A stretch of DNA of 64,000 bases from Aquabacterium sp. CECT 9606 (GTDB taxonomy: Bacteria > Pseudomonadota > Gammaproteobacteria > Burkholderiales > Burkholderiaceae_C), in assembly GCF_918741295.1 (NCBI RefSeq), contig NZ_CAKKNB010000004.1, forward strand, positions 124,001-188,000, read 5' to 3'. How positions within the stretch are numbered: position 1 is the stretch's first letter; each line of letters starts with the position of its first letter. Below the pieces are notes generated by a model. The model was not told the origin of the DNA, made no database searches, and saw only the letters and a program-made list of their open reading frames with translations. Positions 48,464 through 55,593 of the stretch are shown piece after piece. Both the position numbers and the translations under genes were made by a program.

Positions 48464-48774
48464 CGTTCAGAGTCGAGTTCACGCCTGAGGCCGATGCCGA
48501 CCTGGATCGCCTGTTCGACTTCCTACTGGAGCGCGCCGAGACTGTCGAAGAAGCCATGCGTGCCTACGAAGCTGTCGAGGCCATTCGCACCGCTGCCAAC
48601 AGTCATCTCGCGATCACGCCCTACAGCTATCGCAAGGTCGGTCAACGCCCAACATTGCGTGAACTCATTGTCCCGTTCGGCTCCACCGGGTATGTGCTCC
48701 GCTTCGATATACGCACCCCTGAGTTGGTCCTCGTCATCGGCGCACGCCACCAGCGCGAAGAGGATTTCCACTGA
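48460..48774 (+). CDS. RelE/ParE-family toxin
   Basis: A 104-residue protein with the ParE-type fold pattern: FRVEFTPEADADLDRLFDFL, then TPYSYRKVGQRPTLRELIVP, FGSTGYVLRFDI and a C-terminal LVIGARHQREEDFH. ParE-like toxins target gyrase and RelE-like ones cleave mRNA; the sequence does not settle which. It is coupled to the antitoxin by ATGA overlap. Confidence 0.87.
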   Translation: MTFRVEFTPEADADLDRLFDFLLERAETVEEAMRAYEAVEAIRTAANSHLAITPYSYRKVGQRPTLRELIVPFGSTGYVLRFDIRTPELVLVIGARHQREEDFH

Positions 48775-48796
48775 CCCAACGGGCTGGACCGGAAGG

Positions 48797-49852
48797 TCAC
48801 GGTGCGTCTGGCGCAGCGGCAGGGCCATGAGACGGCTCATCGAGTGTGACGTTGATGTATTCGGATGGCGTGGATGAATACCAGCGTCGAAAGGCGCGGC
48901 TGAAGTTTGCCACGCTGGCGTAACCCAGTTCTTCGGCGATGCTGGACACCGTCTGCCTTCGAGCTCGCAAAAGCTGCGCTGCCTTCTCACACCGCACTTG
49001 CTCGCCGATGTCGGAGAAGTTGCTGCCTTCTGAGGCCAACTGGCGCTGCAAGGTTCTGGCTGAAACCTTCAGCTTCTTCGCGACCTGTTCTATGCTGGGC
49101 TGCCCTTCGGCTGTGTGCATCACCAGCTGACGTATCGTTTGGCTGAGGCTTTCGATGGGCAGATTCCTGGCGATGATGAAACGCTTGCATTGCGCCCCAA
49201 CCAGACGGGCGGCGATGGGGTCTGCATGGGGCAGCGGCCATCCAAGACATGCTGTCGAGAATACCCACTGGTTGGACGGCGCACTGAAGCGAAAGAGCCG
49301 ACGAAGGAAGCCATGCGTGTAGTTTGGCTTCACAACGGTCATCTCTGCGCGTGCCGGACATGGGCGCCCGGCCAGTGATGTCGCCACCTTTCCCAAACCC
49401 ACCATCAGGAACATCAAAGCAGCCTCTCCCACTTGATGAGAAGCAAGCGGTTGCTCAAGGCGAAGTGTTGACTTGTCTTGACCTTCATGAAGGGTAAAGC
49501 GTATGCCGCGACATTGGTGCTGCAGCAGGTCGCACCCTAGCTGGATAGCCGATCTCAGGTCAGGCGAAACGAGCATCGCAAAGCCCAGCGGGCCATGGCA
49601 GGTGACCGTCATCTTCAGCCCCAGTTGCACCGGCAGATCTGGCTCACCGGTGAGATGGATGGCGCGATGAAGCAGGGCGTCGAAGCAAGCGAAATCCACA
49701 TACCAGTAAGGCCTATCCAGTTTCTCGACCGAGACGCCGCTTCCGGAAAGCAAAAGCCGCGTTGGCACGCCTTTCTGCGACACCAATTCGGTGAGCAGGT
49801 TGACGTAAGCACCCGGCAACTGCGGCGCTGTAGGAAGAAGTGGATGGCTCAT
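48797..49852 (-). CDS. AraC-family transcriptional regulator
   Basis: A 351-residue regulator with an N-terminal effector domain (AYVNLLTELVSQKGVPTRLL, with GPLGFAMLVSPDLRSAIQLG) and a C-terminal AraC helix-turn-helix (QPSIEQVAKKLKVSARTLQR, then VSSIAEELGYASVANFSRAF). It is divergent from the enoyl-CoA hydratase and nitronate monooxygenase-like genes across 113 bp and probably controls them. Start: ATG at 49852. Confidence 0.88.
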   Translation of the reverse strand: MSHPLLPTAPQLPGAYVNLLTELVSQKGVPTRLLLSGSGVSVEKLDRPYWYVDFACFDALLHRAIHLTGEPDLPVQLGLKMTVTCHGPLGFAMLVSPDLRSAIQLGCDLLQHQCRGIRFTLHEGQDKSTLRLEQPLASHQVGEAALMFLMVGLGKVATSLAGRPCPARAEMTVVKPNYTHGFLRRLFRFSAPSNQWVFSTACLGWPLPHADPIAARLVGAQCKRFIIARNLPIESLSQTIRQLVMHTAEGQPSIEQVAKKLKVSARTLQRQLASEGSNFSDIGEQVRCEKAAQLLRARRQTVSSIAEELGYASVANFSRAFRRWYSSTPSEYINVTLDEPSHGPAAAPDAP

Positions 49853-49965
49853 GACCAATGACCCAGGGGGCTGGCGTGAAATGAATGCATTCTGGCATTG
49901 GCTGAACTAGGCATCGACCAGCCTGCCGAGAACAATGAGCGCTCCACTATCTGAGGTTGTGCTTG

Positions 49966-50631
49966 ATGGCAAATTTGAAGCTCACCCGCGTTGACAAAGT
50001 CCAAGTGCTGACATGGAGCGACGGCGGCAAAGGCAATGTATTCAACGGCGACGCTGTCGATGAATGGTCGGCTGTCCTGGATGAGCTGGAGAACACGCCA
50101 GGGAAAGCAGGTTTGGTGATCACCAGCGATGACCCGAAGTTCTTCAGCTCTGGACTGGATGTGCCCTGGGTGATGCAGCAAGCTGACGTGAAGCCCTTCG
50201 TCAGCCAACTGGAAGACTTCTTCATCCGACTCAGCTTGCTCAACATGCCCGTCGTTGCCGCGATCAATGGGCATGCCTATGCAGGTGGCGCGGTATTGGC
50301 GTGTGCCGCTGATTTTCGCTACATGCGAGCCGACCGCGGACGGTTTTGCTTCTCTGAAGTCAAGCTGGGCCTTCCGTTCACAGCCCCCTTGCTCGAAGTG
50401 ATTCGATTGCTGCCTGCGCCAGACGCCCTGTATGAGCTGGCCCTGACAGGCGACGCTTGGGGTGGTGACGAGTGTGCTGCGCGAGGGGTGGTTTCAGCAG
50501 CACTTCAGGAGAACGACGTGTTGTCTGCGGCCATGGCAAGGGCTGAGCAGCTGGCCGAGTTCGACCGGCGAACCTACACGGCGATCAAGCGCGGGCTTCG
50601 CCGTCAATTGGAATTGGTGACCAAACCATGA
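49966..50631 (+). CDS. Enoyl-CoA hydratase/isomerase family protein
   Basis: A 221-residue crotonase-fold protein, on the short side for the family (about 250-260). FFSSGLDVPWVM supplies the first oxyanion-hole segment and AAINGHAYAGGAVLACAADF the second. In place of the hydratase glutamates the corresponding region reads FCFSEVKLGLPFT, keeping an acidic residue. It likely acts on a CoA thioester. It overlaps the next gene by 4 nt (ATGA). Confidence 0.85.
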   Translation: MANLKLTRVDKVQVLTWSDGGKGNVFNGDAVDEWSAVLDELENTPGKAGLVITSDDPKFFSSGLDVPWVMQQADVKPFVSQLEDFFIRLSLLNMPVVAAINGHAYAGGAVLACAADFRYMRADRGRFCFSEVKLGLPFTAPLLEVIRLLPAPDALYELALTGDAWGGDECAARGVVSAALQENDVLSAAMARAEQLAEFDRRTYTAIKRGLRRQLELVTKP

Positions 50632-51602
50632 AAACCCGCATCACTGAACTCTTCGGCATCCGCCATCCCATCATGCAAGGCGGCATGCACCATGTCGGCT
50701 ACGCCGAACTGGCGTCAGCCGTGTCGAACGCCGGAGGCCTGGGCACCATCACGGCACTGACCCAGCGCACGCCGGAAGACCTCCTCAAGGAGATTCGGCG
50801 CTGCCAGGAGATGACCGATCAGCCATTTGCGGTGAATCTCACCTTCTTGCCGGCCTTTGCCGTGCCGCCCTATGCCGAGTACATCAGTGCCATCCGAGAA
50901 GGTGGCGTGCGGATCGTGGAGACGGCTGGACGCAGCCCCGAAGAATTCATGCCGCTGCTCAAAGGCGCGGGCATCAAGGTCATTCACAAGTGCACGTCCA
51001 TACGCCATGCCATCAAAGCGCAAACGATCGGCTGCGACGCGGTCAGCGTGGATGGCTTTGAATGCGGGGGGCACCCAGGGGAGGATGACATTCCCAACAT
51101 GATCCTGTTGCCGTTGGCGGCCTCTCAGTTGAGCGTGCCCATTGTGGCCTCCGGCGGCGTGGCGGATGCCAGAGGCATGGTCGCGTGTTTCGCATTGGGC
51201 GCTGAGGGCGTGAACATGGGTACGCGATTTGTGGCAACCCGTGAGGCGCCGGTGCACCAACGTGTGAAGGATGCACTGGTTGCCGCGACAGAGCGCGATA
51301 CCAGGTTGATCATGCGGCCGCTTCGGAATACCGAACGCGTTCTGCACAACGACAGCGTTGATCGGCTGTTGCAGGTCGAGCATGAAAAAGGGGGTGATCT
51401 CCAGATCGCAGACATCATCGCGATGGTGGCGGGCGTGTACCCCCGGGTGATGCAGCAAGGCGAGGTTGATGCCGGGGCGTGGAGCTGCGGTCTGACTGTG
51501 GGTTTGATCGACGATATTCCTACCGTCAAGGAGCTGATTGATCGAATGATGGCTGAAGCATCGGACATGGTGAAAGGCCGCTTGTCTGCCTATTTCATCT
51601 GA
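50628..51602 (+). CDS. Nitronate monooxygenase / FabK-like flavoenzyme
   Basis: A 324-residue FMN-dependent TIM-barrel enzyme of the 2-nitropropane dioxygenase family: ELFGIRHPIMQGGMHHVGYA at the N-terminus, SNAGGLGTITAL, VDGFECGGHPGEDD, then VPIVASGGVADARGMVACFA and GAEGVNMGTRF. Such enzymes oxidise nitronates or reduce enoyl thioesters. Coupling to an enoyl-CoA hydratase gene suggests a CoA-dependent catabolic role rather than nitronate detoxification; that is inference. Confidence 0.87.
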   Translation: MKTRITELFGIRHPIMQGGMHHVGYAELASAVSNAGGLGTITALTQRTPEDLLKEIRRCQEMTDQPFAVNLTFLPAFAVPPYAEYISAIREGGVRIVETAGRSPEEFMPLLKGAGIKVIHKCTSIRHAIKAQTIGCDAVSVDGFECGGHPGEDDIPNMILLPLAASQLSVPIVASGGVADARGMVACFALGAEGVNMGTRFVATREAPVHQRVKDALVAATERDTRLIMRPLRNTERVLHNDSVDRLLQVEHEKGGDLQIADIIAMVAGVYPRVMQQGEVDAGAWSCGLTVGLIDDIPTVKELIDRMMAEASDMVKGRLSAYFI

Positions 51603-51619
51603 GGCCCAAGCGCCGGGCT

Positions 51620-52066
51620 TCAAGCAGCTTGTGCCGGGCTTTCCGTGGCGCGCGTCTTGGGCATGAAGCGGACGGACATGTCTTTGCGCAGGGAATCCAG
51701 GCCAGAACCCTTGCCCAGCACCTTCAACAGGGCGTAGCCCTCCAAGGCGGTGACCATGACGTCGCTGCCCAAGGCCATCTCGGAGTCTTCAGCGCGGCCC
51801 AGCAGCTTGGTCAGCCTGGCGATGTGCGGGCGCAGCGCGTCGAGCTGGGCCAGGTCGCGCTGCGCTTCGGCCACGTCCACGTCGGCCGGGATCAAACCGG
51901 CGTTGTCGCTCATCGCGACCAGCGTGCGGCGGCAGAAGGTTTCAGACTTCTCGCCCATCTTGTTCAGGCTGCGGCGCTCGTCGGTGCTCAGCGAGATCAG
52001 GCCGGACAGCTTGCTTTCGAGCGTGGACAGCGCGTCGGCGATGGCGGCGTGGTCGGCTTCGGTCAT
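51620..52066 (-). pseudogene. 5'-truncated copy of the orphan 157-residue gene
   Basis: Nearly identical to the complete gene at 54864-55337 (by eye about 8-10 differences in about 430 bp) up to 52065, where homology stops sharply. The copy lacks about the first 11 codons. A chance ATG at 52066 gives an open frame of 148 codons starting MTEADHAAIADAL, so a slightly shortened protein could still be made, but no ribosome binding site or promoter from the parent gene is kept. It ends RATESPAQAA. Confidence 0.75.
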
Positions 52067-52068
52067 CC

Positions 52069-52140
52069 ACCAGCATCAAGGCATACCTGCACGAAGGTTT
52101 CGTGCTGGATTCTGAGCGCCTGAAGAACCGGATGGTCCCC
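52069..52140 (+). pseudogene. Remnant of a RhuM-like gene C-terminal region
   Basis: Plus-strand reading from 52069 gives TSIKAYLHEGFVLDSERLKN and then RMVPP, which resembles the conserved C-terminal part of RhuM-family proteins carried on mobile elements. No start codon or other domain is present. It begins exactly where homology of the neighbouring orphan-gene copy ends. Confidence 0.45.
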
Positions 52141-52153
52141 CCGCTCAATTTGC

Positions 52154-52816
52154 TCAATTTGGCTCTACGGAGAACTTGTACACATTGCCAGGCTCCACAA
52201 ACGTGGAGGACCTAAGGCTTCCCAACGCAACGAACTTGTTGCCTTGTATGGCGTACCCCTTGAACATGACCCCTTGCGGTTCATCTTGCCCATCAAGGTA
52301 GCGATACGTCACTTTGTCAAACTGCACTTGGCCTTTCTGCATTCGAATGGCCGTGCAAGACGCAAACAGGCTGGGCAGCTTCCAACCCTGCTGTTGCTTG
52401 CCGGATTGCTTGATCAGGTAAACGGCCTTGTGCCTGACGGCCGTACCCGACGCTGAAGCGGGCGTGTTCTCGACACAAACCCATCCCTTTGAGAAATAGA
52501 CCGTCGTGCCAAGGCCCAGGTCTGAGTTGCTCACGACCTCATCGGGAAACGCCTTGACCCGTTTCGGGCTCAACACCCGGCCGTTGATTTTCAGTTGACC
52601 GTCGCGCACGTCAATTCGTTGTTGACGGCCGGCGGCCATGCCGTGCCATTCATGGCGAGCGACATCGTCGCCTTCCAAGCTATAAGGTTGCAACTCTGTG
52701 CCCTTGTCCCGAAACAAGCGGTTCGGCAGGGCCTCGTAGTAGGCCTCATAGCCATCAAATACCGTGGCAGCCTGGCCCAATGCAGGAAGCAGTATCAATG
52801 CAGCAAGGAACTTCAT
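52154..52816 (-). CDS. Periplasmic protein of unknown family in the type VI effector module
   Basis: A 220-residue protein with a clear signal peptide (MKFLAALILLPALGQA), followed by a mature part with two cysteines (GWVCVENT and ASCTAIRMQ) and no recognised motif. Its ATG overlaps the stop of the preceding small gene (ATGA), so the open frame running upstream of 52816 is not its true start. It is the last gene of the PAAR-Tae4 module. An immunity or accessory role is possible but not shown by sequence. Confidence 0.65.
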   Translation of the reverse strand: MKFLAALILLPALGQAATVFDGYEAYYEALPNRLFRDKGTELQPYSLEGDDVARHEWHGMAAGRQQRIDVRDGQLKINGRVLSPKRVKAFPDEVVSNSDLGLGTTVYFSKGWVCVENTPASASGTAVRHKAVYLIKQSGKQQQGWKLPSLFASCTAIRMQKGQVQFDKVTYRYLDGQDEPQGVMFKGYAIQGNKFVALGSLRSSTFVEPGNVYKFSVEPN

Positions 52817-53002
52817 CGGTAGGCCTTTCCGCCGGTCGCAGTCAGATAGTCCGCATCGTGTTTCCAGAAGATGCTTCGGCCATACGCCGCCGTGGACTCC
52901 CAGACATACTTCTTTGCCTGATTTTTTGTCCCGCACCTTGACTGCCCATGACGCATCGGCGAGCAGCAAAGCCGCGCCCAATGTGAGCAGAACCTTGTTC
53001 AT
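52813..53002 (-). pseudogene. Small periplasmic protein gene split by one base in an A6 tract
   Basis: It begins MNKVLLTLGAALLLADASWA, a signal peptide, but runs out of its natural frame after VKVRDK. In the next frame the sequence continues NQAKKYVWESTAAYGRSIFW, KHDADYLTATGGKAYR and a stop that overlaps the next gene as ATGA. Removing one A from the run of six (plus-strand T tract at 52922-52927) restores a 62-residue protein. This is either a real frameshift, slippage, or a base error. Located after the Tae4 and membrane protein genes, it is an immunity candidate. Confidence 0.6.
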
Positions 53003-53035
53003 TTGCATGGCTTGCATTTGGTCAGAACAGATGGT

Positions 53036-53326
53036 TCAACCGCTGATGGCCCTCATCGCAAACTGCATCGTCTGAACGTGCAAGGCGTATGAGATGGCGC
53101 TTGAGCACACGGCCGTGAGAAACAGCCACCGTGTGCGTCGGCCCGGCGGCGCCGCGTACCCAATGATGGCCCAGGCCAGGGGAAACAGCAGTTGCCCCAT
53201 CACCAGCCCGGCAAACCAATCTGGGCATGTGCCGTTGCACGCCACCGTGGAAAACCTGTCCAGCAGCACGACAAACACAATGCCCGCCAGAAAGAAAAGG
53301 CCGGCCGGTTTGATGCGGGATCTCAC
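53036..53326 (-). CDS. Small membrane protein coupled to the Tae4 effector
   Basis: A 96-residue protein with about three membrane helices (PAGLFFLAGIVFVVLLDRF, a segment around FAGLVMGQLLFPLAWAIIGY, and WLFLTAVCSSAISYALHV). The GTG start at 53326 overlaps the Tae4 stop (GTGA); a TTG at 53338 is another option. Family unrecognised. The position directly after the effector suggests an immunity or export-linked role, though known Tai4 immunity proteins are soluble periplasmic proteins rather than membrane proteins. Confidence 0.65.
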   Translation of the reverse strand: MRSRIKPAGLFFLAGIVFVVLLDRFSTVACNGTCPDWFAGLVMGQLLFPLAWAIIGYAAPPGRRTRWLFLTAVCSSAISYALHVQTMQFAMRAISG

Positions 53327-53913
53327 TTGACTTCCCAAAACAGTATTTCCTTTGCTTTGCCCAGGTCAGAAAAACCCAAGATGCTGCTGGCGTTCAAGCC
53401 AAGAGTGAATCGCATGAAGCTGGCAAAGCCAGGTGTCAGGCGATCCTTGTTCCAAAGGTCCACATGATCACCTGACGCATGGCTGACCTCGCCGTCCCGG
53501 GACCAGTAGTCTTTGAAGAAGATGATGCCCGTCTTGCCTTTGATTTTCTGCTGCCAGTCGGGCCCTGTGATGTTGTGTGGCTTGCTGGGCAGACCACAAA
53601 AGGGTTGCAGCTTCAGCCATGTGGCGAATTCCTCGGCCCGGATGGCGGCGCGCTGGCCATCAAGCTGCACCGCAGCACCTTTGAATGACTTCATCGTGAC
53701 GCCGACATGGTGAAGGGCCGAACTCACCCTGATGGCGCATTGGTTGTCAAAGCCTGCTGGCACCTTGCCCTTCGCGTCCCGGTATGGATCGCGCTCCTTG
53801 GGATAGGCTGCCCACAGGTTTGCGAATTGGATGGGGGTGACCTGGATGGCGCAGACGGATTGAGGCGTGGTGTTGGTGCGAACCTTCGCTTGTTGCTTGA
53901 GCGTGGTGGCCAT
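53323..53913 (-). CDS. tae4: Type VI secretion amidase effector Tae4
   Basis: A 196-residue Tae4-like peptidoglycan amidase. Catalytic Cys59 lies in GFDNQCAIRVSSAL and catalytic His150 in GDHVDLWNKDRL, the NlpC/P60-type pair of this family. GIIFFKDYWSRDGE lies between them. Tae4 enzymes cut the peptide cross-link between mDAP and D-Ala after delivery into a rival's periplasm. It starts one base after the PAAR gene, which fits PAAR-tipped delivery. No core T6SS genes are in the window. Confidence 0.85.
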   Translation of the reverse strand: MATTLKQQAKVRTNTTPQSVCAIQVTPIQFANLWAAYPKERDPYRDAKGKVPAGFDNQCAIRVSSALHHVGVTMKSFKGAAVQLDGQRAAIRAEEFATWLKLQPFCGLPSKPHNITGPDWQQKIKGKTGIIFFKDYWSRDGEVSHASGDHVDLWNKDRLTPGFASFMRFTLGLNASSILGFSDLGKAKEILFWEVK

Positions 53914-53914
53914 C

Positions 53915-54481
53915 TCAGTGGCCCTCCATCAGCAACAGGGCATCTTCACCCCAGAACACTTCGTACTCTTCTTCTGAGTCCGTCACGATGCGGGGCAATT
54001 CGCCGCTTTGGTCCAAGCGTCCGGAGCGGGTCTGGCCGGACAGGGTTTTGACGACCCAGGGTAGGCCTACCAGCACCGCCGTGTCGCCGATGACCTCAAG
54101 CCTCGTTTGCTCGTCATAGGTGATGCGCACATCGGGCTTGACGGCAGCGTAGCCTGCGGCGGCAGCTTTGCCCGTTTGGTCGGCACTGGCCGCTGCGGGG
54201 TTGGAAGCTCCGCCTTCCGAAGTCGTGGACAAGAACTGGCCGGCAATCAGGGTTGCGCCGCAGGCGCACTTGTCGCCGTGCCGGGCGGCCGGCTGGCCGT
54301 CAATGATCATGGTGGCATCGCCCGTCACGATCACCGTGGTGCCATGTCCCTTCTTCGGGCACGTTACCTGGTCGCCCACGCGGGCGATGCGTTTGCCGTG
54401 GGTATCTGTCGTGCCCGCGGCGCCAACCACCACGCCACCGTGGTCAGTGCTGTCGCCAAGGACGATGAATGGGCGCCCCAT
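53915..54481 (-). CDS. PAAR-domain protein (T6SS spike tip) with C-terminal extension
   Basis: A 188-residue protein. Residues 1-85 form a PAAR domain: MGRPFIVLGDSTDHGGVVVG, then GKRIARVGDQVTCPKK, TGDATMIIDGQPAARHGD and KCACGATLI, with Cys and His residues that bind zinc. Residues about 100-188 are an unrecognised extension (RITYDEQTRLEVIGDTAVLV and onward) that may dock the effector. It is the first gene of the Tae4 module. The frame is open further upstream but that part is the repeat array. Confidence 0.88.
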   Translation of the reverse strand: MGRPFIVLGDSTDHGGVVVGAAGTTDTHGKRIARVGDQVTCPKKGHGTTVIVTGDATMIIDGQPAARHGDKCACGATLIAGQFLSTTSEGGASNPAAASADQTGKAAAAGYAAVKPDVRITYDEQTRLEVIGDTAVLVGLPWVVKTLSGQTRSGRLDQSGELPRIVTDSEEEYEVFWGEDALLLMEGH

Positions 54482-54556
54482 GTTCACTCTCCTGGATTCA
54501 TGTGTTTGGGCGCACTGTAGCAGGGGGGCTACTGACTGTTTTGTTTCCCTTCGTGC

Positions 54557-54810
54557 CGCCTTCTGAACCCGGGCCGCAAGGCAAAAAGCCTTGCGCGCAA
54601 GGATGGAGAGCCCCAAACGCAAGGCACTTGAGCCTTGCACTTTGCCCATCTGAACCCGAAGCGCCGGGCTTTGAGCCTTGCGCGCAAGGCCCTGCATCCC
54701 CAACGTCGGGGTGTTGAGCCTTGCGGCGCAAGCCTCTGAGCCCCAAGCGCCGGGTACCAGAGCCTTGGCCGCAAGGAGAAAAGCCTTGCGCGCAAGGCCT
54801 TCCAACCCGA
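54557..54810. repeat. Array of short palindromic repeats (CGCAAGG/CCTTGCG family)
   Basis: A cluster of hairpin-forming units between the PAAR gene and the orphan gene. The 16-bp palindrome GCCTTGCGCGCAAGGC is perfect at 54675-54690 and 54783-54798 and has one mismatch at 54588-54603. CGCAAGGC plus loop plus GCCTTGC hairpins occur at 54576-54595 and 54618-54638. The spacer phrases CCCATCTGAACCC and AGCGCCGGG recur. Related single units precede the orphan-gene fragments at 38944 and 47950. Within 54482-54863 I see only this array and the terminator. Confidence 0.8.
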
Positions 54811-54822
54811 AGGCCCATGAAA

Positions 54823-54844
54823 AAAGCCCCGCGAGCGGGGCTTT
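54823..54844 (-). terminator. Intrinsic terminator after the orphan gene
   Basis: Arms AAAGCCCCGC (54823-54832) and GCGGGGCTTT (54835-54844). On the minus strand the hairpin is followed by TTT, giving TTTTTT in total with the arm. It lies 20 bp beyond the orphan gene stop at 54864. Confidence 0.85.
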
Positions 54845-54863
54845 GATGCTGGCGGGCCGGGCT

Positions 54864-55337
54864 TTAAGCGGCTTCGGCCGTGCTTTCCGTGGCGCGCGTC
54901 TTGCGCATGAAGCGGACGGACATGTCTTTGCGCAGGGCGTCCAGGCCAGAACCCTTGCCCAGCACCTTCAACAGGGCGTAGCCCTCCAAGGCGGTGACCA
55001 TGACGTCGCTGCCCAAGGCCATCTCGGAGTCTTCAGCGCGGCCCAGCAGCTTGGTCAGCCTGGCGATGTGCGGGCGCAGCGCGTCGAGCTGGGCCAGGTC
55101 GCGCTGCGCTTCTGCCACGTCCACGTCGGTCGGGATCAAACCGGCGTTGTCGCTCATCGCGACCAGCGTGCGGCGGCAGAAGGTTTCAGACTTCTCGCCC
55201 ATCTTGTTCAGGCTGCGGCGCTCGTCGGTGCTCAGCGAGATCAGGCCGGACAGCTTGCTTTCGAGCGTGGACAGCGCGTCGGCGATGGCGACGTGGTCGG
55301 CGGCGGTCAGGGTGAGGGAAATGAGGTTTTGAGGCAT
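54864..55337 (-). CDS. Orphan 157-residue alpha-helical protein of unknown function (complete copy)
   Basis: The complete member of a family present four times in this window. It starts MPQNLISLTLTAADHVAIAD with AGGAAG upstream and is mostly helical (STDERRSLNKMGEKSETFCR, RPHIARLTKLLGRAEDSEMA, VTALEGYALLKVLGKGSGLD), ending RATESTAEAA. There is no signal peptide or membrane segment. I recall similar hypothetical proteins in diverse bacteria but no assigned function. It has its own terminator. Three 5'-truncated copies lie at 38944, 47950 and 51620. Confidence 0.8.
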   Translation of the reverse strand: MPQNLISLTLTAADHVAIADALSTLESKLSGLISLSTDERRSLNKMGEKSETFCRRTLVAMSDNAGLIPTDVDVAEAQRDLAQLDALRPHIARLTKLLGRAEDSEMALGSDVMVTALEGYALLKVLGKGSGLDALRKDMSVRFMRKTRATESTAEAA

Positions 55338-55560
55338 GGCTTCCTGGCGTTCGTTTTGTTGATGAGGCCGCGACTTTAGGGATTCGGACAAGGCTAGGAA
55401 ATCACCATCAAGGGGGTGTTTGGACCTGGCTTTGCCAAGCGTTACCGATACAGCTGGAGGCAGCGTATGGCCAGAAGGTGGCGCTCTTCTCAGTTACGGC
55501 TTGGCGTTGGCTCCAATTTAAGACTCGATTTTTTGTCGTAGCATTCCGTAACAGTTAACG

Positions 55561-55575
55561 CGTCATGCGATGACG
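55561..55575. promoter_or_regulatory. Inverted repeat upstream of the DUF4041 gene
   Basis: CGTCAT-GCG-ATGACG, a perfect 6-bp inverted repeat about 19 bp before the start at 55594, next to AGGGAGGA. It may be an operator or a small hairpin affecting translation. The rest of 55338-55560 shows nothing I can name. Confidence 0.3.
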
Positions 55576-55593
55576 AGATCAGGGAGGAATGCT

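Noticed and set aside
52817..53017. In-frame upstream extension of the 220-residue periplasmic protein to 53017.
   Set aside because: It would fuse a second signal peptide to the first. The ATG at 52816 has its own signal peptide and overlaps the preceding stop as ATGA, so the extension is the shifted frame of the small upstream gene.
54482..54805. Open frame extending the PAAR protein by 108 residues upstream.
   Set aside because: That part only translates the palindromic repeat array; the PAAR domain begins at MGRPFIVLGD.
54557..54810. CRISPR array.
   Set aside because: The repeats are palindromes of unequal length and spacing, with no constant repeat-spacer periodicity and no cas genes.
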